Source of the DNA: Shinella sp. WSJ-2 | GTDB taxonomy: Bacteria > Pseudomonadota > Alphaproteobacteria > Rhizobiales > Rhizobiaceae | Length of the DNA: 64,000 nucleotides | NCBI RefSeq assembly: GCF_003432075.1 | Contig: NZ_QWBU01000013.1 | Coordinates: forward strand, 30,121 to 94,120 | Direction of reading: 5' to 3' | Shown: positions 53,500 to 64,000 of the stretch, piece by piece | How positions within the stretch are numbered: the stretch's first letter is position 1 | How the letters are laid out: each line of letters opens with the position of its first letter | Notes under the pieces: model-generated | What the model was told of the DNA's origin: nothing | Database searches by the model: none | Seen by the model: only the letters and a program-made list of their open reading frames with translations | Translations under genes and position numbers: made by a program

Positions 53500-55767
53500 A
53501 TGAGAGATCTCTCCGCGGGTCCGCGCGTTCTTCTCAAGCGGCTGCGCGAGTTGATGGCGGAGCCGCTCGAGCCGCAGGAGCGCCTAGACCAGATCGTGCG
53601 CCAGATCGCGCAGAATATGGTCGCGGAAGTGTGTTCCGTCTACGTGCTGCGTTCCGACGGCGTTCTCGAGCTCTACGCGACCGAAGGTCTCAATCCCGGC
53701 GCCGTGCATCTGGCCCAGCTCAAGATGGGGCAGGGCCTCGTCGGCACGATCGCGGCCTCTGCGCGGCCGCTAAACCTGTCGGATGCCCAGTCGCACCCCG
53801 CTTTCACCTATCTGCCGGAAACGGGCGAGGAGATCTATCACTCCTTCCTCGGCGTTCCTATCTTGCGCACCGGCAGGGCGCTCGGCGTGCTTGTCGTGCA
53901 AAACAGGGCGAGCCGCACCTACCGCGAAGACGAGGTAGAGGCGCTCGAAACGACGGCGATGGTGATTGCGGAAATGGTGGCGACCGGCGAGCTGAAGAAG
54001 CTCACCAAGCCTGGCCTGGAGCTGGACCTGTCGCGCCCTGTCGCCATCGAAGGGGCAAGCTTCGGCGAAGGTATCGGCCTCGGCTATGTGGTGCTGCACG
54101 AGCCGCGCATCGTCGTCACAAACCTGCTTAACGAGGATTCCGAACACGAACTCGGCCGACTGGCCGAAGCCTTGGGATCGCTGCGCATCTCCATCGACGA
54201 CATGCTGTCGCGTCGCGAAATCTCCATGGAAGGCGAACATCGCGAGGTTCTGGAAACCTACCGCATGTTCGCGCATGACCGCGGCTGGGTGAGAAAGCTC
54301 GAGGAGGCGATCCGCAACGGTCTGACGGCGGAAGCGGCGGTCGAGCGCGTGCAGAGCGAGACCAAGGCGCGCATGATCCGCCTGACGGATCCCTATCTGC
54401 GCGAGCGTATGCACGACTTTGACGATCTGGCCAATCGTCTGCTGCGCCAGCTGACCGGCTATGGCGCGAAGCTCTCGGCCAGCAGCTTCCCGAACGATGC
54501 GATCGTCGTGGCGCGCGCCATGGGGGCCGCCGAACTGCTCGATTATCCGCGTCAGAACGTGCGCGGCCTCGTGCTGGAAGAGGGCGCGGTCACCAGCCAT
54601 GTGGTCATCGTTGCGCGCGCTATGGGCATTCCGGTGGTTGGCCAGGCGGCCGGTGCCGTGGCGCTGGCCGAAAACGGCGACGCGATCATCGTCGATGGTG
54701 ACGACGCGCGGGTGCATCTGCGCCCGCTCTCGGATCTCCAGCGCTCTTATGAGGAAAAGGTGCGCTTCCGCGCGCGCCGGCAGGAACAATATCGCGCGTT
54801 GCGCGCCGTCGAGCCTGTCACGAAGGATGGCCGCCATATCAATTTGCAGATGAATGCGGGTCTTCTTGTCGATCTGCCGCATCTCAACGAATCCGGCGCG
54901 TCGGGCATAGGCCTTTTCCGCACCGAGCTCCAGTTCATGATCGCCTCAACCATGCCGAAGGCGGAGGAGCAGGAAGCGTTTTACCGTAACGTGCTGAAGC
55001 AGGCGGGCGGGCGTCCGGTGACCTTCCGCACGCTCGATATCGGCGGCGACAAGGTCGTGCCGTATTTCCGCGCGGCGGAAGAGGAAAACCCGGCGCTCGG
55101 CTGGCGGGCCATCCGCCTGTCGCTCGACCGGCCGGGCCTCCTGCGCACGCAGCTGCGCGCCATGCTGCGCGCGGCGGCGGGGGCCGATCTCCGGCTCATG
55201 CTGCCGATGGTGACCGAGGTTTCCGAGCTGAAGGAGGTCCGTGATCTCCTTCAGAAGGAAATCCAGCGCCAGTCGAAGATCGGCGAGCAGCTGCCGAAGA
55301 AATTGCAGTTCGGTGCCATGCTCGAAGTGCCGTCTTTGCTCTGGCAGATGGACGAGCTGATGGCCGAGGTGGATTTCGTCTCGGTCGGCTCGAACGATCT
55401 CTTCCAGTTCGCCATGGCCGTCGACCGCGGCAATGCCCGTGTGTCGGACCGTTTCGACACGCTCGGCCGCCCATTCCTGCGTATCCTGCGCGATATCGTG
55501 CGCGCCGGCGAACGCAACGACACGTCGGTCACGCTTTGCGGTGAGATGGCGAGCAAGCCGATCTCAGCCATGGCGCTGCTGGGCATCGGCTTCCGCTCCG
55601 TCTCGATGTCGCCGGCCGCCATCGGCCCGGTCAAGTCGATGCTGCTTTCGCTCGATGCCGGCAAGCTCGAGGCGTTGTTGATGCCGGCAATCGACGATAC
55701 GAAGCCGACGGCCTCGATTCGCCAGATCCTCACCGACTTCGCGGCCGAGAACGGCATTCCGCTTTAA
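53500..55767 (+). CDS. ptsP: phosphoenolpyruvate-protein phosphotransferase of the nitrogen PTS (EI-Ntr)
   Basis: A 755-residue EI-Ntr that takes phosphate from PEP and passes it to NPr and EIIA-Ntr, a regulatory chain without sugar transport. An N-terminal GAF domain (about 18-165) marks it as the nitrogen type. The phosphohistidine domain has the catalytic His in TSHVVIVARAMGIP (about residue 367), and the C-terminal PEP-binding barrel has FRTLDIGGDKVVP, MLPMVTEVSEL and DFVSVGSNDLFQFAMAVDRGN. GGGAG precedes the ATG. Glutamine is the known GAF ligand in homologues. Confidence 0.95.
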   Translation: MRDLSAGPRVLLKRLRELMAEPLEPQERLDQIVRQIAQNMVAEVCSVYVLRSDGVLELYATEGLNPGAVHLAQLKMGQGLVGTIAASARPLNLSDAQSHPAFTYLPETGEEIYHSFLGVPILRTGRALGVLVVQNRASRTYREDEVEALETTAMVIAEMVATGELKKLTKPGLELDLSRPVAIEGASFGEGIGLGYVVLHEPRIVVTNLLNEDSEHELGRLAEALGSLRISIDDMLSRREISMEGEHREVLETYRMFAHDRGWVRKLEEAIRNGLTAEAAVERVQSETKARMIRLTDPYLRERMHDFDDLANRLLRQLTGYGAKLSASSFPNDAIVVARAMGAAELLDYPRQNVRGLVLEEGAVTSHVVIVARAMGIPVVGQAAGAVALAENGDAIIVDGDDARVHLRPLSDLQRSYEEKVRFRARRQEQYRALRAVEPVTKDGRHINLQMNAGLLVDLPHLNESGASGIGLFRTELQFMIASTMPKAEEQEAFYRNVLKQAGGRPVTFRTLDIGGDKVVPYFRAAEEENPALGWRAIRLSLDRPGLLRTQLRAMLRAAAGADLRLMLPMVTEVSELKEVRDLLQKEIQRQSKIGEQLPKKLQFGAMLEVPSLLWQMDELMAEVDFVSVGSNDLFQFAMAVDRGNARVSDRFDTLGRPFLRILRDIVRAGERNDTSVTLCGEMASKPISAMALLGIGFRSVSMSPAAIGPVKSMLLSLDAGKLEALLMPAIDDTKPTASIRQILTDFAAENGIPL

Positions 55768-55789
55768 AGAAATGATTGGAGTTTGAACG

Positions 55790-56872
55790 GTGGCGAAGCT
55801 TCCCGTTGAAAAAATGCGCGAACTCGAACGCCGTTTCGGCGAGATCGAGGCACGCATGTCGGCGGGCCCGGATTCGGAGACCTATGTGCGGCTCGCCTCG
55901 GAATATTCCGAGCTCCAGCCGGTCGTGACGAAAATCCGCGAATACCAGAAGGTCGATGGCGAAATCGCCGACCTCGAAGCCCTGTTGAACGACAAGACGA
56001 CCGACCGCGAGATGCGTGATCTCGCCGAGATGGAGCTGCCGGACCTAAAGGAACGCCTCGAGGGTCTCGAAAAGGAGATGCAGATCCTGCTTCTCCCCAA
56101 GGATGCGGCTGACGAGAAGAGCGCGATCCTGGAAATCCGCGCCGGCACGGGCGGTTCGGAAGCAGCCCTTTTTGCCGGAGATCTCTTCCGCATGTACGAG
56201 CGCTACGCCGCCGCGCACAACTGGAAGGTCGAGGTTCTCTCCTCCAGTGAGGGGGAGGCGGGCGGCTTCAAGGAAATCATCGCGACCATCACGGGGCGCG
56301 GCGTCTTCGCCAAGCTGAAGTTCGAATCCGGCGTGCATCGCGTTCAGCGCGTGCCGGAGACCGAGGCGAGCGGGCGCATCCATACCTCGGCGGCGACGGT
56401 GGCGGTGTTGCCGGAGGCGGAAGAGATCGATATCGAAATCCGCCCGGAAGACATCCGTATCGATACGATGCGCTCCTCGGGCGCCGGCGGCCAGCATGTC
56501 AACACGACCGACTCGGCCGTGCGCATCACCCACCTGCCGACCGGCCTTGTCGTCACCAGCTCTGAAAAGTCGCAGCACCAAAACCGCGCCAAGGCCATGC
56601 AGGTGCTGCGCTCTCGGCTCTACGATATCGAGCGCCAGCGCGCCGACAGCGAACGTTCCGCCGACCGCAAGAGTCAGGTCGGCTCGGGTGACCGGTCCGA
56701 GCGCATCCGCACCTACAATTTTCCACAGGGCCGCGTAACGGATCACCGCATCAACCTGACGCTCTACAAGCTCGACCGCATGATGGTCGGTGAGATCGAC
56801 GAGATCGTCGATGCGCTGGTGGCCGATTATCAGGCGGGCCAGCTCGCCCAGCTCGGCGAACAGGGCCGATGA
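55790..56872 (+). CDS. prfA: peptide chain release factor 1
   Basis: A 360-residue RF1 that reads UAA and UAG. The GGQ motif, which enters the peptidyl-transferase centre, is in [21 protein letters not shown] (about residues 233-235), and the codon-recognition PxT-like region is PETEASGR. The start is GTG at 55790 with GGAG eight bases upstream. The stop overlaps prmC's ATG (ATGA), coupling RF1 with the enzyme that methylates its GGQ glutamine. Confidence 0.97.
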   Translation: MAKLPVEKMRELERRFGEIEARMSAGPDSETYVRLASEYSELQPVVTKIREYQKVDGEIADLEALLNDKTTDREMRDLAEMELPDLKERLEGLEKEMQILLLPKDAADEKSAILEIRAGTGGSEAALFAGDLFRMYERYAAAHNWKVEVLSSSEGEAGGFKEIIATITGRGVFAKLKFESGVHRVQRVPETEASGRIHTSAATVAVLPEAEEIDIEIRPEDIRIDTMRSSGAGGQHVNTTDSAVRITHLPTGLVVTSSEKSQHQNRAKAMQVLRSRLYDIERQRADSERSADRKSQVGSGDRSERIRTYNFPQGRVTDHRINLTLYKLDRMMVGEIDEIVDALVADYQAGQLAQLGEQGR

Positions 56873-57741
56873 GCGGCGCGACGCTCGCCGAGGTTCTGGC
56901 CGCGGCGCGGCGTCGGCTGGCGGATGGCGGTATTGCGGATGCGGCGCAGGATGCGCGTGCCCTGGTTTGCGGCATCCTCAAGCTTTCCTCGACGGCGATC
57001 CTTACCGAGGGGGCTCGCGTTCTGGGCGCTGCCGAACAGTCGGCCGTCGAGGCGGCTGTTGCCCGCCGCGTGGCGCGAGAACCGGTTCATCGTATCCTTG
57101 GCCACCGCGCCTTTTCCCGGCTCGATCTTGCGCTTTCGCCCGAAACGCTGGAGCCGCGTCCGGATACGGAAGTGCTTGTCGATACGCTCGTGCCTTATGT
57201 GCAGAAATTCGTTGCCGAAACGGGGGGCTGCCGCATTCTCGATCTCGGCACGGGCACCGGGGCGATTTGCCTCGCACTGCTCGATCTCGTGCCGGGCGCA
57301 AAAGGGGTGGGGGCGGATCTTTCGGCGGGTGCCCTTGAAACGGCGAAACGCAATGCCGACATCAATGGTGTCGCCGATCGCTTCGAAGCGATCGAGAGCG
57401 ACTGGTTTGCAGCCATAACCGGGGCCTTCGACATCATCGTGTCAAATCCGCCCTATATCGTGCGTTCCGTGGTCGGAACGCTGGGCGACGAGGTCCGGCT
57501 CTTTGATCCAATTCTGGCACTGGATGGCGGCGAAGACGGGCTTGATGCCTATCGCGCCATAGCTGCCGGGGCAGGCGATCACCTCAAGGAAAACGGCCTG
57601 GTGGCTTACGAAATCGGCTATGATCAGAAGGACACGGTGACCGCAATCATGTGCGAAAAAGGTTTTTCGCGGATCGAAGCGGTGGCTGATCTCGGTGGCA
57701 ATGACCGGGTGCTTGTCTTTGAAAAATTGCCGGTTTTTTGA
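56869..57741 (+). CDS. prmC: release factor glutamine methyltransferase PrmC
   Basis: A 290-residue AdoMet methyltransferase that modifies the GGQ glutamine of RF1 and RF2. The AdoMet site [16 protein letters not shown] and the catalytic NPPY in [12 protein letters not shown] (about residue 193) are intact, and the helical N-terminal domain includes [17 protein letters not shown]. The ATG overlaps the prfA stop. A weak hairpin after the stop may terminate transcription. Confidence 0.95.
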   Translation: MSGATLAEVLAAARRRLADGGIADAAQDARALVCGILKLSSTAILTEGARVLGAAEQSAVEAAVARRVAREPVHRILGHRAFSRLDLALSPETLEPRPDTEVLVDTLVPYVQKFVAETGGCRILDLGTGTGAICLALLDLVPGAKGVGADLSAGALETAKRNADINGVADRFEAIESDWFAAITGAFDIIVSNPPYIVRSVVGTLGDEVRLFDPILALDGGEDGLDAYRAIAAGAGDHLKENGLVAYEIGYDQKDTVTAIMCEKGFSRIEAVADLGGNDRVLVFEKLPVF

Positions 57742-58071
57742 CGTTTTGCTGCATGTGCGCAGCAATTTCCTTGGGCCTGAAGAAAAGGCTTGGAATTGTG
57801 AAGGAAGCGGGCTAGGTTGCGGCCACGCACTGGGCAAGCGGTCATGACACAGAGATTCGTTCCTGCATGACCCCGATCGAGGATTGCTCTCTCGAAGAGT
57901 TGATAGGGTTGAAGACTGCCCTGTGCGGGTACCTGTTAATTTAACGTCTTACGGCGACAGGACCACCCACCGGCGTGGTTTGCCCGCGGGTAAGGATGCT
58001 TGATTTGGCATGGCCGGATCAAGCGTGCAGACACATGATCATCCAGACACGATACGTTAGGTGAGTGAAAT
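57742..58071. other. 330-base gap between prmC and the DUF4167 gene
   Basis: Directly after prmC, TTGCTGC and GCAGCAA form a seven-pair hairpin (57746-57765) followed by TTTCC, a weak terminator. A candidate 25-codon ORF lies at 57867-57944. GTTAA-T-TTAAC at 57935-57945 is a small palindrome. Otherwise I see no gene. The DUF4167 promoter should be here, but no clear -35/-10 pair was found. Confidence 0.55.
57867..57944 (+). CDS. possible 25-residue small ORF
   Basis: ATG to TAA encodes a short peptide whose middle, SLEELIGLKTALCGYLLI, would form an amphipathic helix. There is no strong ribosome binding site upstream and no homologue known to me. It may be chance. It is listed because it fills a gene-free gap before the DUF4167 gene and ends in the GTTAATTTAAC palindrome. 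Confidence 0.2.
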   Translation: MTPIEDCSLEELIGLKTALCGYLLI

Positions 58072-58764
58072 ATGAGGCCAGGACAGCAAAACAAGCGCGG
58101 CCGCGGGCGTAACAACAATAATAATAACAACAACAATAACAGCAATAACCACAACAACCACCGCAAGGGCGGCAATCCTCTGACGCGGACCTACGACAGC
58201 TCGGGTCCGGACGTGAAGATCAGGGGTACGGCCCAGCACATCGCCGAGAAGTATTCGACGCTTGCACGCGACGCCCAGAGCGCCGGCGACCGCGTCATGG
58301 CGGAAAACTATCTGCAGCACGCCGAGCACTACAACCGCATCATCGCGGCAGCGCAGGCGCAGATGCAGGAACGCTACCCGCGTGACGAGCGCGCCGACAA
58401 TGTCGAGCGCAACGAGGATAATGACGGTTACGATCGCGATCAGGACGATGGCGATGCAGCACCCGTGGAAGAGTCGGCACCCGTTGCCGCGGCGCCTGTC
58501 GTCAAGCCTGCGCCGAAGCCGGCGCCCAAGCCGGTCGTCGAGCAACCGGTCATCGATGGATCCGGCCCTCAGCCGGTCATCGACGGAACGCCGGCCGAAG
58601 TCGCGCTTGAAGAAGAAGCCGCAGCGCCTGCCGGTCGCGCACCGCGCCGCCGCAGCAATACGCCGCGTCCGCGCCGCCCGCGTCGTGGCGAAGGTCAGGC
58701 TGCAGGTGAAGACGGTGCATCGTCCGGCGACGATTCTCCGGCGCTCGAGCCCGCTTCGGAGTAA
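58072..58764 (+). CDS. DUF4167 protein with poly-asparagine N-terminus
   Basis: A 230-residue protein conserved in alphaproteobacteria. The N-terminal 35 residues are basic and Asn-rich (KRGRGRNNNN...NHRKGG). A compact helical core follows (about 48-95, with GTAQHIAEKYSTLARDAQSAG and NYLQHAEHYNRII), then a disordered acidic/Pro-rich part and a basic C-terminus with RAPRRRSNTPRPRRPRRG. The RG/RR-rich tails look like RNA-binding disordered regions. Position after prfA-prmC hints at translation or RNA biology, but no function is established that I know of. A hairpin terminator follows. Confidence 0.85.
   Translation: MRPGQQNKRGRGRNNNNNNNNNNSNNHNNHRKGGNPLTRTYDSSGPDVKIRGTAQHIAEKYSTLARDAQSAGDRVMAENYLQHAEHYNRIIAAAQAQMQERYPRDERADNVERNEDNDGYDRDQDDGDAAPVEESAPVAAAPVVKPAPKPAPKPVVEQPVIDGSGPQPVIDGTPAEVALEEEAAAPAGRAPRRRSNTPRPRRPRRGEGQAAGEDGASSGDDSPALEPASE
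58111..58160 (+). repeat. AAC/AAT triplet repeat coding poly-Asn
   Basis: A run of AAC and AAT codons, broken by single AGC and CAC codons, encodes the Asn tract of the DUF4167 protein. Length is likely to vary by slippage in multiples of three. Confidence 0.85.
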
Positions 58765-58788
58765 CGAAGCGCGTGTCAGAACCATCAG

Positions 58789-58813
58789 GAACCCGGCCTT
58801 GTGCCGGGTTCTT
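58789..58813 (+). terminator. hairpin terminator after DUF4167 gene
   Basis: GAACCCGGC pairs perfectly with GCCGGGTTC over a five-base loop, followed by TTGCGTTT. Confidence 0.7.
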
Positions 58814-59018
58814 GCGTTTACGCAGGTCGCTTGGAAAAATATCAGCTAGGGCTCGCGGCGATCCTTTAATTCGCAAATGTCCTCCACCATATTCCTTTCA
58901 GGCGGTTGACCGGTCGCAAGGCCGGCGCGCCGCAAGCATGAAAGGTTCGCCTTGATGGGAGCCTATCTTCAAATCGTCGACCGGTGCCTGAAGGGCCGGC
59001 CGAGTCCTGGAGGCCTAT

Positions 59019-61625
<2,607 letters not shown>

Positions 61626-61639
61626 GCCGGCAATGTCAA

Positions 61640-61672
61640 AAAAGAAGCGCGGGTCCTGGCCCGCGCTTTTTT
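61640..61672. terminator. bidirectional terminator between clpB and the M23 peptidase gene
   Basis: AAGCGCGGG pairs with CCCGCGCTT over a six-base loop. AAAAAAG precedes it and TTTTG follows, so it can end both the clpB transcript and the opposing M23 transcript (stop at 61676). Confidence 0.88.
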
Positions 61673-61675
61673 GTT

Positions 61676-63631
61676 TTAGTGGGTTTCGGCAACTTGTGTC
61701 GGGTCGCCGCGGCCGAGCAGGTCGTCGATGCGCTTGCGCTCGGTCTCGAACTGGGCCAGCGCCTTGCCTTCCAGCGATTTACCGCCAGGCAGGCGGATTT
61801 TCAGTGCATCCACCTTGTTGCGGTTTACGATCAATTCGTAGTGCAGATGCGGGCCGGTCGAAAGGCCGGTCGTGCCGACGAAGCCGATCACCTGGCCCTG
61901 CCGCACCTTCGCGCCGACCTTTACACCCTTGGCGATGGCGCTCTGGTGATTATAAGAGGAAACATAGCCATTGGCGTGGCGGATCAGCGTCTGGTTGCCG
62001 TAGCCGCCTGAATCCCAGCCAGCCTTTTCGACCACGCCGTTGCCGGCCGCAATGATCGGCGTGCCGCGCGGCGCGGCCCAGTCCACGCCGGTATGCATGC
62101 GCGAGAAGCCGAGGATCGGGTGGCGGCGCATGCCGAAACCGGAGCGGAATGTGCCGTTCGGAACCGGGTTGCGCAGCAGGAACTGGCGAATGCTTTTGCC
62201 GTCTTCGTCGTAATAGTCTACTGAATCGTCTTCCGGGTTCTGGAAACGGTAGACCCGGGTTTCCGAGTCGCCAAACTTGGCGTCGAGGAAGAGGATTTCC
62301 GAATCCTCCGTCGCCAGGCCCTTTTCATCGGTCACCGAGAAAAAGGCCTCGAGCGAGTCCGTTGGACGAAGCTGTGCCTGGAAATCGACATTGCTGGCGA
62401 GAACGCGAATGATTTCCGCCGTCATGTCTTGGCCCATGCCGTAAGATAGCGCGGCACGATAGATGCCGTCATAGACGCGCGGCAGATCACGGCCGGCGAT
62501 GATGGTCGGCCGGTCGTCGGCATCGAAGGCGGTGGCCACGGCATCGAGCACGGGCGGTTCGGCGCCGCTGACGAAGCGGCCGGAATCATCGAGTGCGGCT
62601 GTCACGACATGGTGCCCGCGCGAATAGACGCTGGCGCGCACGATGCTGGCTTCCTTGCCCTGTTGCGAAATGCAGATGCGCAGAACATCGCCTTCCGCGA
62701 GCTGCTTGCTGCCTAACTGGCCCTCGAGATAGGCCGAGAGATCTTCGGCCTGGGCCTTGGTATAGCCCGCGGCCGTCATGATCTCGGTGATATCGGCCGA
62801 GGCACGAACCGGAATGACGTCGTCGGCATATTCGGTATCGTCAGGGGTCGCCGTATCGAAGTTCGAAACGCTCATGTTCTCTTCGACCACACGCGCCGTC
62901 AGCCCCTGCAGCAGGTCGAGGTCGGATCCCTCGGACGCAAAGCGCTGCGGATCGACATAGTAGAGGGAGGCGACTTGCGTATCGCCGTCCGTCAGGACGG
63001 AACCGTTGGTGCGAACATTCTCCTCGACCTCTTCGATGGACATCTGGTCGGCATAGTCGAGCGCCGAGCCGCCGGTCGGGAAGGCGTCGGTCTGCAAGGC
63101 CACTTCGGATTCGACATCCGAACCATAGATCGTGCCCATGCGCGGAGCCGATGCCGCATCCTTGCCGTTGGTCGAGAAAATCGCCAGCGGATCGAAGCGC
63201 GGGTAGTCCTCGGTCGTTGCGTGATTAGCGGCGAGTGCCATCTTCACATGCGCGAAAGGCTGGCGTCGCACCACTTCCTTCTGGCCGTCATGGATCATGG
63301 TGGAGATTTCCATGATCTTCTTGTCGGCGGGTTTGGCGACGATGGCGGGCTCCAGCACGCGTTCCCCGCGTTTGGCTGTTTCGCCGGTCTTGTTCGTTTG
63401 GTTGGCCGTCCCAATCGCGGCATAGGCTTCTGCCGGAATGGCAAGCTGCTGGCGACCGTCGAGGGCGGCAAAAAGAGCGACGCCCATCAGAATGGAAGAG
63501 GTGATGCCGGTCAGGAAGGTGCCGGACAGCCAGCGCAGCGAAATCTCGCGACGGTCGGGCGCCTTGCGCCCGTCGGCGAGGATCGGCGGTTCATTGCCGA
63601 GGGATCGGATCATGTTCCGGTCGGTGGTCAT
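61676..63631 (-). CDS. M23-family peptidoglycan endopeptidase, membrane-anchored
   Basis: A 651-residue LytM/M23 protein. A cytosolic start is followed by one membrane helix (about 38-57, GITSSILMGVALFAAL), a long periplasmic region of unknown fold (about 60-460), and the C-terminal M23 domain with the zinc motifs HTGVDWAAP (about 511) and HLHYEL (about 594), both intact, so probably active in cutting cross-links or activating amidases. ATG 63631 gives this normal architecture, and a reading to 63838 adds non-family residues. It starts 369 bases from the right edge and converges on clpB. Confidence 0.88.
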   Translation of the reverse strand: MTTDRNMIRSLGNEPPILADGRKAPDRREISLRWLSGTFLTGITSSILMGVALFAALDGRQQLAIPAEAYAAIGTANQTNKTGETAKRGERVLEPAIVAKPADKKIMEISTMIHDGQKEVVRRQPFAHVKMALAANHATTEDYPRFDPLAIFSTNGKDAASAPRMGTIYGSDVESEVALQTDAFPTGGSALDYADQMSIEEVEENVRTNGSVLTDGDTQVASLYYVDPQRFASEGSDLDLLQGLTARVVEENMSVSNFDTATPDDTEYADDVIPVRASADITEIMTAAGYTKAQAEDLSAYLEGQLGSKQLAEGDVLRICISQQGKEASIVRASVYSRGHHVVTAALDDSGRFVSGAEPPVLDAVATAFDADDRPTIIAGRDLPRVYDGIYRAALSYGMGQDMTAEIIRVLASNVDFQAQLRPTDSLEAFFSVTDEKGLATEDSEILFLDAKFGDSETRVYRFQNPEDDSVDYYDEDGKSIRQFLLRNPVPNGTFRSGFGMRRHPILGFSRMHTGVDWAAPRGTPIIAAGNGVVEKAGWDSGGYGNQTLIRHANGYVSSYNHQSAIAKGVKVGAKVRQGQVIGFVGTTGLSTGPHLHYELIVNRNKVDALKIRLPGGKSLEGKALAQFETERKRIDDLLGRGDPTQVAETH

Positions 63632-64000
63632 GCCGATTGCATTCGCCCTGTATTGTCGCTTCAGCGCGGGAAGATGCACGCAGGTATGCTCGTGAGTCAA
63701 ATCGCGCCGGTTCTTATGCGTCTCTATAGGAGCGCGGATTGTGAAATTCTGAGGGCAGTTTGCCTTGTTTGCGCTTTTTGCAGTGCAAAATCCCGGAAAA
63801 TCAGGCGTTGCAGTGCGGTAAATAACGGGTAAACGCATTTTCCCGAAGATTTTTTCAAAAAAGTGTCACATCGCTGTTGACGGCCTGAAAGTGTGGGCCT
63901 ATAACCCGGCCATCGAACGAGAGCGGCGGCGCTTCTGGCGGCCGACGAACTCGCTCTAAGGTTTCCTGATGGAGCTGGTGAGAATAGGGCCTGATTTGGT
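63632..64000. other. 369-base gene-free region at the right edge
   Basis: This holds the M23 promoter (minus strand, not pinned down) and a strong plus-strand promoter at 63877-63905. Upstream of that promoter are A/T tracts (TTTTTTC, AAAAAA near 63851-63861) resembling an UP element, and downstream about 95 bases contain no ORF, which suggests the leader of an untranslated RNA beyond the edge. Confidence 0.6.
63877..63905 (+). promoter_or_regulatory. strong sigma70 promoter, probably of a stable RNA (rrn-type)
   Basis: TTGACG (63877-63882) and TATAAC (63900-63905) are separated by exactly 17 bases, near-consensus elements that are rare in rhizobial promoters. A GC-rich CCCGGCC follows the -10, as in stringently controlled rRNA promoters, and an A/T-rich UP-like patch precedes the -35. 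No ORF follows within the window. Confidence 0.65.

Noticed and set aside
58864..58893. CTTTAAT-N16-CCATATT as a heat-shock (RpoH) promoter for clpB.
   Set aside because: The -35 lacks the essential CTTG core of the alphaproteobacterial RpoH consensus; the -10 resemblance alone is not enough.

Overview
The window is ordinary, gene-dense, GC-rich chromosome from an alphaproteobacterium of the order Rhizobiales, most likely the Rhizobiaceae (Rhizobium/Agrobacterium/Shinella/Ensifer neighbourhood). The evidence is a Shemin-type hemA, an Lrp-arginase-ornithine aminotransferase block, an fds-type NAD-dependent formate dehydrogenase, the rhizobial glycerol ABC transporter, the run lysC-ptsP-prfA-prmC-DUF4167-clpB, and the pair xerD-accA. 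There is no prophage, insertion sequence, integrase or CRISPR array. Every gene seen is intact except the one cut by the left edge.

Layout. Positions 1-6500: a CBS-domain CorC-like protein (cut), aroB and aroK on the minus strand; then a tiny membrane protein, xerD, accA, an L,D-transpeptidase lipoprotein and a TusA-like protein on the plus strand. Positions 6500-11300: a dihydrofolate-reductase-fold enzyme, a His-rich CobW GTPase and a D,D-carboxypeptidase (minus), an M20 amidohydrolase behind a candidate sigma54 promoter, a His/Gly-rich secreted protein and tRNA-Arg(CCT). Positions 11300-17100: a Cache-PAS-GGDEF diguanylate cyclase, two small minus-strand genes (one META-MliC), dxr, and hemA behind an FNR/FixK box. 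Positions 17300-21100: a form II aerobic CO-dehydrogenase-like operon, coxS-coxL-coxM. Positions 21500-28300: a glycine-zipper lipoprotein and tamA-tamB. Positions 28300-31000: Lrp regulator, rocF and rocD. Positions 31000-33900: cheW and a soluble double-PAS chemoreceptor. Positions 33900-41300: fdsG-fdsB-DUF4287-fdsA-fdhD-fdsD with a LysR gene upstream. Positions 41300-43200: an AcuI-like reductase and an SDR. Positions 43300-51900: glpR, glpD and the glycerol ABC transporter glpSTPQ-DUF2160-glpV. Positions 52100-61700: lysC, ptsP, prfA, prmC, DUF4167, clpB. Positions 61700-64000: an M23 peptidase and, at the right edge, a strong promoter of the stable-RNA type.

How the parts work together. 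The glp block is one regulatory unit: GlpR sites lie before glpR and between glpR and glpD, and the operon carries uptake plus glycerol-3-phosphate oxidation, although glycerol kinase is not next to it. The fds block makes a complete molybdenum formate dehydrogenase with its sulfurtransferase FdhD. The rocF-rocD pair takes arginine to glutamate semialdehyde under a divergent Lrp regulator. hemA appears wired to oxygen through its FNR/FixK box.

The most notable observations are the complementary decay of ATPase motifs in GlpS and GlpT, the FNR/FixK box placed at class II spacing for hemA, a DUF4287 protein translationally coupled inside the formate dehydrogenase operon, a 23-base palindrome at the fds regulatory region, helically phased TTCG elements before glpD, a candidate sigma54 promoter before the amidohydrolase, and a probable rRNA-type promoter at the right edge. 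I saw no clearly unprecedented system. These are local novelties in an otherwise housekeeping region. All starts, motifs and repeats were read by eye, and no database search was possible.
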